The position numbers and the translations under genes were made by a program. Shown in pieces: positions 56,732 through 64,000 of a stretch of 64,000 nt of DNA. Under the pieces are notes generated by a model. It worked only from the letters and a program-made list of their open reading frames with translations. It did not search any database and was not told the DNA's origin. Positions within the stretch are counted from its first letter, which is position 1. Every line of letters starts with the position of its first letter. Source of the stretch: Agrobacterium sp. a22-2 (GTDB taxonomy: Bacteria > Pseudomonadota > Alphaproteobacteria > Rhizobiales > Rhizobiaceae); the NCBI RefSeq assembly GCF_012276985.1, contig NZ_JAAXMM010000017.1, forward strand, positions 1 to 64,000. The letters are read 5' to 3'.

Positions 56732-58650
56732 CATGAAGCAAGCTTGGCCATATCGTTCTGTTTCAGCACCTGGGTGATCTCTTCCAGGATCGCCGGATCG
56801 TCGATCGTGGCCGGCATCTTCCAGGGCATGCCGTCGGCGATCTTCTGCATGGTTCCACGCAGGATCTTTCCGGACCGGGTCTTCGGCAACCGCTCGACCA
56901 CCATCACCGTCTTGAAGGCGGCAACCGGTCCGATCTCGTCGCGAACCAATTGAACGACCTCCTTGAAGATGGCCTTGCTGTCCCGGTGGACATTCTTCTT
57001 GAGCACCAGGAAGCCGCACGGGATTTGACCCTTCAGCTCATCCGCAATGCCGATCACCGCGCATTCCGCGACATCGGGATGCATGGCGCAGACTTCCTCC
57101 ATCGCACCGGTCGACAGGCGGTGGCCGGCGCAGTTGATGATGTCGTCCGTGCGCGCCATGACGAAGATATATCCGTCATCATCCACCATTCCGGCATCGG
57201 CCGTCTTGTAATAGCCGGGGAATTCCTCAAGGCACGATGAGCGAAAGCGCGCATCGGCGTTCCAGAAGGTCACCAGGCAGCCCGGCGGCAAGGGCAGCTT
57301 GACGACGATATTGCCGAGCGTTCCGTTGGGCACCGGATGGCCTGAATCGTCCAGCACCTCGATGGCATAGCCGGGCATCGGCACGCAGGGAGAGCCATAT
57401 TTCACCGGCAGCAGGCCAAGCCCCGCCGGATTGGCGGCGATCGGCCATCCGGTCTCGGTCTGCCACCAATGATCGATGATCGGCACCTGCAACATCTGCT
57501 CCGCCCATTTGATCGTTTCGGGATCTGCCCGTTCACCGGCAAGAAAGAGGGCGCGCAGGCCGGACAGGTCGTATCGTTTCACGTGGTCCGCCTCCGGATC
57601 TTCCAGGCGGATGGCCCGGAACGCCGTGGGTGCGGTGAACAGCGCCTTGACATCGTATTCGGAGACAATCCGCCAGAAAGTGCCGGCATCCGGTGTTCCG
57701 ATCGGCTTTCCTTCGAAAATCACCGTGGCATTGCCGGCCAGCAGGGGCCCATAGACGATGTAGGAATGACCGACGACCCAGCCGATATCCGAGGCCGCCC
57801 AGAACACCTCTCCGGGCTTGACGCCGTAGATATTCTCCATCGTCCAGCTAAGTGCGACCATATGGCCGCCATTGTCCCGCACCACGCCCTTGGGCTGACC
57901 TGTGGTGCCGGACGTATAGAGAATGTAGAGCGGATCGGTAGATTGCACCGGCACGCAGGGAACCGAAGTTCCGTTGACCTTCTCCACCTCGACGGCATGG
58001 GCGAGATCGACATCGCCATGCTCGTAGCGCAGCGGCGCATGCAGCTGATCCCTCTGCAGGATGAAGCAATATTCCGGCTTGACGGTGGCCATGTCGACCG
58101 CGTGATCGAGCAGGGGTTTGTAGGGCACGACACGGCCCGGTTCCAGGCCGCAACTGGCGCAGATCACCACCTTCGCCTTGCAGTCGTCGATGCGGGTGGC
58201 AAGTTCATGGGCGGCGAACCCGCCGAACACCACGGAATGCACCGCGCCGATGCGGGCGCAGGCCAGCATGGAGAACACCGCTTCGGGTATCATCGGCATA
58301 TAGATGACGACACGATCGCCCTTGGATACGCCATGGTTCTTCAGCACCCCGGCGATGGCTTCGACCTCCGTCAACGCCTCGGTGTAGCTGAACCTCTGCT
58401 TGATGCCCGTGACCGGGCTGTCGTAGATGATGGCGACCTCGTCGCCGCGGCCCGCATGAACATGACGGTCGAGGCAATTGTGACAGGTATTGGTTTCGCC
58501 TCCCGCAAACCAGCGACCGTATTCGCCCTGGTCGGCGTCGAACACGGTGTCGAATGGTCGCGACCAGTCGAGCTTTTCCGCCGCCGCTCGCCAGAACTGC
58601 TCCGGATCCTCTTTCCAGGATTGATAAACGTCAGAATATTGGCTGTCCAT
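56731..58650 (-). CDS. prpE: Propionyl-CoA synthetase
   Basis: PrpE activates propionate to propionyl-CoA. The 639-residue acyl-CoA synthetase starts MDSQYSDVYQSWKEDPEQFW. It has YTSGTTGQPKGVVRDNGGHM (ATP loop), WWQTETGWP and LPKTRSGKILRG with the catalytic Lys. The pattern RDNGGHMVAL separates it from acetyl-CoA synthetase, which is also in the window. The ATG at 58650 has GGGAGG six bases upstream; the ATG at 58656 touches that site and is unlikely. The yggS gene precedes it on the same strand, 161 bases away. Confidence 0.92.
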   Translation of the reverse strand: MDSQYSDVYQSWKEDPEQFWRAAAEKLDWSRPFDTVFDADQGEYGRWFAGGETNTCHNCLDRHVHAGRGDEVAIIYDSPVTGIKQRFSYTEALTEVEAIAGVLKNHGVSKGDRVVIYMPMIPEAVFSMLACARIGAVHSVVFGGFAAHELATRIDDCKAKVVICASCGLEPGRVVPYKPLLDHAVDMATVKPEYCFILQRDQLHAPLRYEHGDVDLAHAVEVEKVNGTSVPCVPVQSTDPLYILYTSGTTGQPKGVVRDNGGHMVALSWTMENIYGVKPGEVFWAASDIGWVVGHSYIVYGPLLAGNATVIFEGKPIGTPDAGTFWRIVSEYDVKALFTAPTAFRAIRLEDPEADHVKRYDLSGLRALFLAGERADPETIKWAEQMLQVPIIDHWWQTETGWPIAANPAGLGLLPVKYGSPCVPMPGYAIEVLDDSGHPVPNGTLGNIVVKLPLPPGCLVTFWNADARFRSSCLEEFPGYYKTADAGMVDDDGYIFVMARTDDIINCAGHRLSTGAMEEVCAMHPDVAECAVIGIADELKGQIPCGFLVLKKNVHRDSKAIFKEVVQLVRDEIGPVAAFKTVMVVERLPKTRSGKILRGTMQKIADGMPWKMPATIDDPAILEEITQVLKQNDMAKLAS

Positions 58651-58811
58651 TGGCATCCTCCCAGGCAACGCATGACAATTTCTGTCTCGCGATAATAGGG
58701 GAGGGTGCCGTTTCATGGATACCCAGACGAAAGCGGTATCACGAAGCGCTGCGACATTTTGACCTAGGGCGAACCGCGCACTTGCCCGCTGGATCAGCAG
58801 ACCCGGTGTTT

Positions 58812-59471
58812 TCAGCGCGTTCCGAAAATGGCCGATCCGACCCGTACGCTTGTCGCGCCGAAAGCGATGGCCGTCTCGAAATCGCCCGACATGCCCATGG
58901 AAAGACGGGACAGTCCGCACGCCTCGGCAAGCTTGGCCAGCAACGCGAAATGCGGACCCGGATTTTCATCGGCCGGCGGGATGCACATCAGGCCTTCGAC
59001 GGGAAGACCGAGCTCGCCACGGCATAAACCGACAAAAGCAACCGTGTCGTCGGGAGCAATGCCCGCCTTCTGTGGCTCAAGCCCGGTATTGACCTGGACA
59101 TAGCAGCGAAGGGAACGGTCCTGTCGTTTCATTTCATCGGCTAGCGCCCGCGCAATCTTTTCACGGTCGACCGTTTCGATAACATCAAAGAGAGCCACGG
59201 CATCGGCGGCCTTGTTGGACTGCAAGGGGCCGATCAGGTGCAATTCAAGATCGGGCGTCTCGGATTTCAGCAGCGGCCACTTACCCTGCGCCTCCTGCAC
59301 CCGGTTCTCGCCGAACACGTGCTGGCCGGCAACGATGACGGGCCGGATCGCATCGGCATCGAACGTCTTGGACACCGCAACCAGTTGCACGGCGTCGGGC
59401 TCGCGTTTGGCCTGGCGCGTGGCGTCAGCGATCCGTCCTTTGACCTCGACCAGTCTCTCTTCAATCGTCAT
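58812..59471 (-). CDS. yggS: YggS-family pyridoxal phosphate homeostasis protein
   Basis: This 219-residue PLP-binding protein has the alanine racemase-type barrel without racemase activity and keeps the cell's PLP pool balanced. The PLP Lys is K35 in LVAVSKTF. Also seen are FGENRVQEAQGKW, HLIGPLQSNK, and the phosphate-binding end LSMGMSGDFETAIAFGATSVRVG with RVGSAIFG. The length is standard. It is divergent from leuS by 181 bases in which I see no further feature. Confidence 0.95.
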   Translation of the reverse strand: MTIEERLVEVKGRIADATRQAKREPDAVQLVAVSKTFDADAIRPVIVAGQHVFGENRVQEAQGKWPLLKSETPDLELHLIGPLQSNKAADAVALFDVIETVDREKIARALADEMKRQDRSLRCYVQVNTGLEPQKAGIAPDDTVAFVGLCRGELGLPVEGLMCIPPADENPGPHFALLAKLAEACGLSRLSMGMSGDFETAIAFGATSVRVGSAIFGTR

Positions 59472-59652
59472 CTTGCAATCCCGTCATTGAACACCATCAT
59501 TTACGGGATGAGGTGCAAACACGGCAAGGGCGGAACCGATGAACTTCGCTGCTATTTGAAACATGGCCGCAAAGGCCTGAAAACTTGACGCTTGCCCTGT
59601 TTCATGGTGAAGGTCACCGCCAAATTCTCCTTGTTCCCGGAATAGCAGACAG

Positions 59653-62283
59653 ATGAGCACCGAACGTTACAATCCGCGTGATGCCGAACCCCGTTGGCAG
59701 TCCAGATGGGCGGACGAATCCGTCTTCACCACCGACAATGACGACCCGCGCGAAAAATACTACGTGCTCGAAATGTTCCCTTATCCATCCGGGCGCATTC
59801 ACATGGGCCATGTGCGCAACTATGCGATGGGCGATGTGGTAGCGCGCTATAAGCGGGCTCGCGGCTACAATGTCCTGCATCCCATGGGATGGGACGCGTT
59901 CGGCATGCCGGCTGAAAATGCCGCCATGCAGAACAACGTCCATCCCAAGGACTGGACCTACCAGAACATCGCCACCATGCGCGGCCAGCTGAAGTCGATG
60001 GGCCTGTCGCTGGACTGGTCGCGCGAATTCGCCACCTGCGACGTGGACTATTACCATCGCCAGCAGCATCTCTTCCTCGACATGATGGAAAAGGGCCTGG
60101 TCTATCGCAAGCAGTCCAAGGTCAACTGGGATCCGGTCGACCATACGGTGCTGGCCAATGAGCAGGTGATCGACGGCCGCGGCTGGCGCTCCGGCGCTGT
60201 CGTCGAGCAGCGCGAGTTGACCCAGTGGTTCTTCAAGATCACCGACTACAGCCAGGATTTGCTCGACGCCCTCGACACGCTCGATCATTGGCCGGAAAAA
60301 GTGCGGCTGATGCAGAAGAACTGGATCGGCCGTTCGGAAGGCCTGGTGCTGCGCTGGGAAATTGTGCCGTCCAGCCAGACGGCCGGCTTCTCGGAAGTCA
60401 CCGTTTACACGACCCGTCCCGACACGCTGTTCGGCGCATCCTTCCTCGCCATTGCCGCCGATCATCCGCTGGCGAAAATGGTCTCGGAGAGCAATGCCGA
60501 GATTACCGCCTTCTGCGAAGACACACGGCGCGCCGGAACGTCGCTGGCCGCATTGGAGACCGCTGAAAAGAAGGGCATCGACACCGGCATTCGCGTTCGC
60601 CACCCCTTTGATCCCTCCTGGGAACTGCCGGTCTATGTCGCCAACTTCGTGCTGATGGACTATGGCACGGGCGCCATTTTCGGCTGCCCGTCCGGCGACC
60701 AGCGCGATCTGGATTTCGCCCGCAAATACGACCTCCCGGTCGTACCGGTGGTCATGCCGAAAGATGGTGACGCCGCGACCTTTGCCGTTGGCGACACCGC
60801 CTATGACGGCGATGGCGTGATGATCAATTCGCGCTTCCTGGACGGCATGACGACCGACGAGGCCTTCACGGCCGTGGCCGACAAACTGTCGGCGACAAAT
60901 CTCGGCAATGCGCCGCAGGGCGAGCGCAAGGTGAATTTCCGCCTGCGCGACTGGGGCATTTCGCGCCAGCGCTACTGGGGCTGCCCGATCCCGGTCATCC
61001 ATTGCGAGGATTGCGGTGTGGTCCCCGTCCCCAAGGCCGACCTTCCCGTCAAGCTGCCCGACGACGTGACCTTCGACGTGCCCGGCAATCCGCTCGACCG
61101 TCACCCGACCTGGCGCCATGTGGCCTGCCCCCAATGTGGCAAGGACGCCCGGCGCGAGACGGACACCATGGACACGTTCGTCGATTCCAGCTGGTACTAC
61201 GCCCGCTTCACGGCGCCTTGGGAAGATAACCCGACCAATCCGGCCGTGGCCGATCACTGGCTGCCGGTCGACCAGTATATCGGCGGTATCGAGCATGCGA
61301 TCCTGCATCTGCTCTATTCCCGCTTCTTTACCCGTGCCATGCGCGAGACCGGCCATGTCAACCTGAGCGAACCCTTCAAGGGCCTGTTCACTCAAGGCAT
61401 GGTCGTGCACGAAACCTACCGCCTTGGCGAAGGCGCCGCGGGCCAGTGGGTGGCGCCGGCCGATATCCGTATCGAAGAGATCGACGGCGCCCGTCGGGCG
61501 GTCATGCTTTCGACGGGCGATGAAGTGGCCATCGGTTCGATCGAAAAGATGTCGAAGTCGAAGAAGAATGTCGTCGATCCGGACGATATCATTGCCTCCT
61601 ACGGTGCCGACACGGCGCGTTTCTTCGTCCTGTCGGATTCGCCGCCCGAACGGGACGTCATCTGGTCGGAATCCGGTGTCGAAGGCGCACACCGCTTCGT
61701 GCAGCGCGTCTGGCGGCTGATATCCGAAGCAGCTCCCGTCCTGCGCGATGTCCGCGGGAATCCGGCTAAAGAAGGCGAGGGGCTTGCCGTTTCACAGGTC
61801 GCCCACCGGACGCTGAAAGCCGTTCAGGGCGACCTCGACAAGCTTGCCTTCAACAAGGCCGTGGCGCGCATCTACGAACTGGTCAATGCCCTGGCCGCTC
61901 CGCTGTCACGCGTGTCGGCCGGCTCGGCGGATCCGGCCTTTGTCGCGGCCGTCAGAAATGCAGCCGAAATCCTGATCCAGCTGTTTGCACCGATGACGCC
62001 GCATCTGGCCGAAGAATGCTGGGCGGTGCTCGGTAATGAAGGTCTTGCGGCCACCGCGCCCTGGCCGGTATTCGATGCCGATCTGGTGGCTGAGAACGAG
62101 ATCATGCTTCCCGTTCAAATCAACGGAAAGAAGCGTGCCGAATTGACAATCGGACGCGATGCGGATCAAAATACCGTCGAAGCGGCAGCACTCGCACTCG
62201 ATGCCGTCAAGACTGCCTTGAACGGGCAGGCACCGAAGAAAATCATCGTGGTCCCGCAGAGGATTGTGAACATTGTCATTTAA
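59653..62283 (+). CDS. leuS: Leucyl-tRNA synthetase
   Basis: LeuS charges tRNA-Leu. The 876-residue class I enzyme has the HIGH motif as HMGH in PSGRIHMGHVRNYAMGD (about 50), an editing domain (TRPDTLFGASF, then GCPSGDQRD), and the KMSKS loop in IEKMSKSKKNVVDPDD (about 634). The C-terminal tRNA-binding part ends PVQINGKKRAELTIG. The length is normal for bacterial LeuRS. Its stop overlaps the probable lptE start, so leuS, lptE and holA form an operon. Confidence 0.98.
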   Translation: MSTERYNPRDAEPRWQSRWADESVFTTDNDDPREKYYVLEMFPYPSGRIHMGHVRNYAMGDVVARYKRARGYNVLHPMGWDAFGMPAENAAMQNNVHPKDWTYQNIATMRGQLKSMGLSLDWSREFATCDVDYYHRQQHLFLDMMEKGLVYRKQSKVNWDPVDHTVLANEQVIDGRGWRSGAVVEQRELTQWFFKITDYSQDLLDALDTLDHWPEKVRLMQKNWIGRSEGLVLRWEIVPSSQTAGFSEVTVYTTRPDTLFGASFLAIAADHPLAKMVSESNAEITAFCEDTRRAGTSLAALETAEKKGIDTGIRVRHPFDPSWELPVYVANFVLMDYGTGAIFGCPSGDQRDLDFARKYDLPVVPVVMPKDGDAATFAVGDTAYDGDGVMINSRFLDGMTTDEAFTAVADKLSATNLGNAPQGERKVNFRLRDWGISRQRYWGCPIPVIHCEDCGVVPVPKADLPVKLPDDVTFDVPGNPLDRHPTWRHVACPQCGKDARRETDTMDTFVDSSWYYARFTAPWEDNPTNPAVADHWLPVDQYIGGIEHAILHLLYSRFFTRAMRETGHVNLSEPFKGLFTQGMVVHETYRLGEGAAGQWVAPADIRIEEIDGARRAVMLSTGDEVAIGSIEKMSKSKKNVVDPDDIIASYGADTARFFVLSDSPPERDVIWSESGVEGAHRFVQRVWRLISEAAPVLRDVRGNPAKEGEGLAVSQVAHRTLKAVQGDLDKLAFNKAVARIYELVNALAAPLSRVSAGSADPAFVAAVRNAAEILIQLFAPMTPHLAEECWAVLGNEGLAATAPWPVFDADLVAENEIMLPVQINGKKRAELTIGRDADQNTVEAAALALDAVKTALNGQAPKKIIVVPQRIVNIVI

Positions 62284-62794
62284 TCCTTTTGCTGTCATGG
62301 CCGGCCGTTTCAGGCTTATCGCTCTATTGGGATTGCTGGGCCTTGTCGCCGGCTGCCAGGTCCGGCCACTCTACGACGAGGCCTCGGGCACCCAGCAAAG
62401 CCTGGGATCCATCGCCTTTTCTTCAGCGGACGACCGCGTCGAGCTGGAGGTTCGCAACCAGTTGATCTTTCTGGTGGCGGGCGGGGCCGGGGAGCCGGCC
62501 GCACCGGAATACACGGTCGACCTGAAGGTCAAGTCCGAGACGATCGGTGTGCTGCTGGAGCAGTCCTCCGATACACCGAGGGCTGGGCGTGTTGTCGTCA
62601 GCGCCGATTACACGCTGAGCCGCACAAAGGACGGAACGGTGCTGCGCATGGCGCATCGGCAGTCTGTGGCACTGGTGGATTTCCCTGAACAGGAATTTGC
62701 CAAGCTGCGCGCCATCCGTGATGCCGAGAACCGGGCAGCCCGCGAGCTTGCCGAACTGATCCGCGCCGACCTTGCAGCGGCCCTGAGCCGTTGA
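62273..62794 (+). CDS. lptE: LPS-assembly lipoprotein LptE
   Basis: LptE plugs the LptD barrel that puts lipopolysaccharide into the outer membrane. The 173-residue product has a lipoprotein signal (LGLLGLVAGC; the Cys at 28 would be lipidated), then CQVRPLYDEASGTQQSL, the typical alphaproteobacterial LptE start. The later pattern (ADYTLSRTKDGTVL, then RDAENRAARELAELI) fits too. The start is TTG at 62273, overlapping leuS by 11 bases, with GAGG upstream. An ATG at 62297 would give a normal 20-residue signal but has no binding site. The holA gene follows after 13 bases, as in relatives. Confidence 0.88.
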   Translation: MSFNPFAVMAGRFRLIALLGLLGLVAGCQVRPLYDEASGTQQSLGSIAFSSADDRVELEVRNQLIFLVAGGAGEPAAPEYTVDLKVKSETIGVLLEQSSDTPRAGRVVVSADYTLSRTKDGTVLRMAHRQSVALVDFPEQEFAKLRAIRDAENRAARELAELIRADLAAALSR

Positions 62795-62807
62795 GGCGGC
62801 TCCACGC

Positions 62808-63848
62808 ATGAGCGAAATCAAATCCCACGAATTTGATGCGTTCCTGCAGAAGTCGGTCAGGCACTACCGCCTCTTCGTGCTTTATGGACCGGATCATGGC
62901 TTGGTGTCGGAACGGGCAGCGGTCATAGCAAAGGCCTCCGGCGTCGATCTCGGCGATCCCTTCTCGCTGATCAGGCTCGATGGTTCCGACATTCAAGCAG
63001 ACCCCGGACGGTTGATCGACGAGATGAACGCCTTCGGGCTGTTCGGTGGCGAAAAACTGGTCTGGATCCGCGGCGCCAACAATGAAAAAGGCCTGGTTGA
63101 TGGCCTGCAATATCTCTCCGAGTCACCACCGGAAACCAGCACGCTTATCGTCGAGGCAGGGGATCTCAAGAAAGGGTCGGCCACCCGCAAGATCGCCGAG
63201 GCGGCCCGTTCAATCGCCATCACCGCCTGTTATCCGGACGACGCAAGAGCCCTGAATGCCCTGGTCGATGCTGAATTGGCCGCCGCCGGCAAGCGGATCA
63301 CGCCCAGCGCCCGCAAGCTGCTGCTCGAATCGCTGGGGGGAGACCGCATCGCCTCCCGCAACGAACTGTCCAAGCTGCTGCTCTACTGTCTGCATGAGGC
63401 CTTGATCGACGACGATCACGTCATCGGTATTATCGGCGATGCCAGCGCGGTATCAACCGACCAGGCCGTCGACGCGGTTCTGACCGGCGACGCCCAGGCG
63501 CTGCTGCACGCGACCCAGAAGATCTCCACGTCGAAGACACCGATTTTCATGGTGCTGCAAGGCTGCCTGCGGCAATTCCAGCAACTGGACCTGATGCGCT
63601 GTGAGATGGATCAGAAGAAGCTGCAACCGGCGCAGGTCATGCAGACGCTCGGCCGCCAGGTGCATTTCAAACGTAAGCCGATCGTCGAGCGCGCCCTTCG
63701 CAACTGGCCTAGTACTGCCCTGGCGCAGGAAAGCAACCGTTTGCAATCGACCATTTTGGCAAGCCGCCAAAGGCCGGGCCTCGAAGACAGTCTGGCCCTT
63801 CAAACGCTTCTGGCTTTGACATTGCAATCGGCGCGGCGCAATCGCTGA
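62808..63848 (+). CDS. holA: DNA polymerase III subunit delta
   Basis: HolA opens the sliding clamp as part of the clamp loader. The 346-residue protein has the delta pattern: FVLYGPDHGLVSERAAVIAK at the N-terminus with a degenerate nucleotide loop, LFGGEKLVWIRGAN, LESLGGDRIASRNELSKLLL, and a helical C-terminus (LRQFQQLDLMR). The length is standard. It is the last gene of the leuS-lptE-holA run and convergent with parB, a conserved arrangement in Rhizobiales near the origin. Confidence 0.94.
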   Translation: MSEIKSHEFDAFLQKSVRHYRLFVLYGPDHGLVSERAAVIAKASGVDLGDPFSLIRLDGSDIQADPGRLIDEMNAFGLFGGEKLVWIRGANNEKGLVDGLQYLSESPPETSTLIVEAGDLKKGSATRKIAEAARSIAITACYPDDARALNALVDAELAAAGKRITPSARKLLLESLGGDRIASRNELSKLLLYCLHEALIDDDHVIGIIGDASAVSTDQAVDAVLTGDAQALLHATQKISTSKTPIFMVLQGCLRQFQQLDLMRCEMDQKKLQPAQVMQTLGRQVHFKRKPIVERALRNWPSTALAQESNRLQSTILASRQRPGLEDSLALQTLLALTLQSARRNR

Positions 63849-63893
63849 CCTGATCGTGCCGAGAGCCTGAAATACGGTTATTCGTGAAACGCC

Positions 63894-64000
63894 CTAACGG
63901 GCTTCCAACAGCCGGCAGATCTCTTCAAGCTGCTCGAGCGACTGATAATTGATCCGCAACTGGCCGCCGCCGCCCTTGTGGGTGATGGCGACGTTCAGGC
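63894..64000 (-). CDS. parB: Chromosome partition protein ParB, C-terminal end (5' part outside window)
   Basis: The last 107 bases encode, on the minus strand, the final 34 complete residues of a protein ending LNVAITHKGGGGQLRINYQS, then LEQLEEICRLLEAR and the stop. This is the C-terminal dimerisation segment of ParB/Spo0J. ParB binds parS sites and loads condensin near the origin. Its position beside holA and leuS agrees with the conserved near-origin order in rhizobia. Only the tail is seen, so the DNA-binding domain cannot be checked. Confidence 0.85.
   Translation of the reverse strand, partial: LNVAITHKGGGGQLRINYQSLEQLEEICRLLEAR

Overview
The window looks like chromosomal DNA of an alphaproteobacterium of the Rhizobiaceae (Agrobacterium/Rhizobium-like). 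The evidence is the high GC, the cyclic beta-1,2-glucan genes ndvA/chvA and ndvB/chvB, a 180-kDa type NAD-glutamate dehydrogenase, the DUF1013 regulator TrcR, and the block leuS-lptE-holA next to a chromosomal parB. The parB neighbourhood suggests that the right end lies near the replication origin. Genes fill most of the sequence. I saw no tRNA, rRNA, insertion sequence or CRISPR array.

Left to right: (1) 1-6023 is a chemosensory block: the tail of a chemoreceptor, then cheW, cheR, cheB and a ParA-family ATPase. They face a convergent gene for a soluble coiled-coil protein with a degenerate chemoreceptor tip. (2) 6182-10596 is an RND efflux operon (DUF2892 protein, adaptor, pump). (3) 10761-15076 holds pyruvate carboxylase and a LuxR-type regulator without a visible LuxI. 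(4) 15395-35760 holds the two cyclic glucan genes: ndvA (exporter) and ndvB (2831-residue synthase). Between them lies a cluster of about 10 kb. On the minus strand it has a basic-amino-acid ABC importer with an M20 hydrolase. On the plus strand it has a deiminase/DDAH-type enzyme, a TetR regulator, an AruH-like transaminase, an AruI-like 2-ketoarginine decarboxylase and an XRE-cupin regulator. Together these look like an uptake and breakdown system for arginine or a modified arginine, and this is the most interesting part of the window.

(5) 35836-46482 holds an MFS transporter, NAD-glutamate dehydrogenase, a pyridoxal kinase, a beta-carbonic anhydrase, a diguanylate cyclase and a lytic transglycosylase. 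(6) 46729-51368 holds asd, a PAP2 phosphatase, leuB, leuD and a small membrane protein. (7) 51474-53605 holds a CitE-like lyase, a DUF1737 protein, a GlcG/HbpS-type protein and a small zincin. (8) 53783-59471 holds acetyl-CoA synthetase, trcR, propionyl-CoA synthetase and the PLP-homeostasis protein YggS. (9) 59653-64000 holds leuS, lptE, holA and the C-terminal end of parB.

Start codons were moved inward where the longest open frame ran into a neighbour or where a ribosome binding site favoured a later start. Functional names rest on motif recognition by eye, without database searches.
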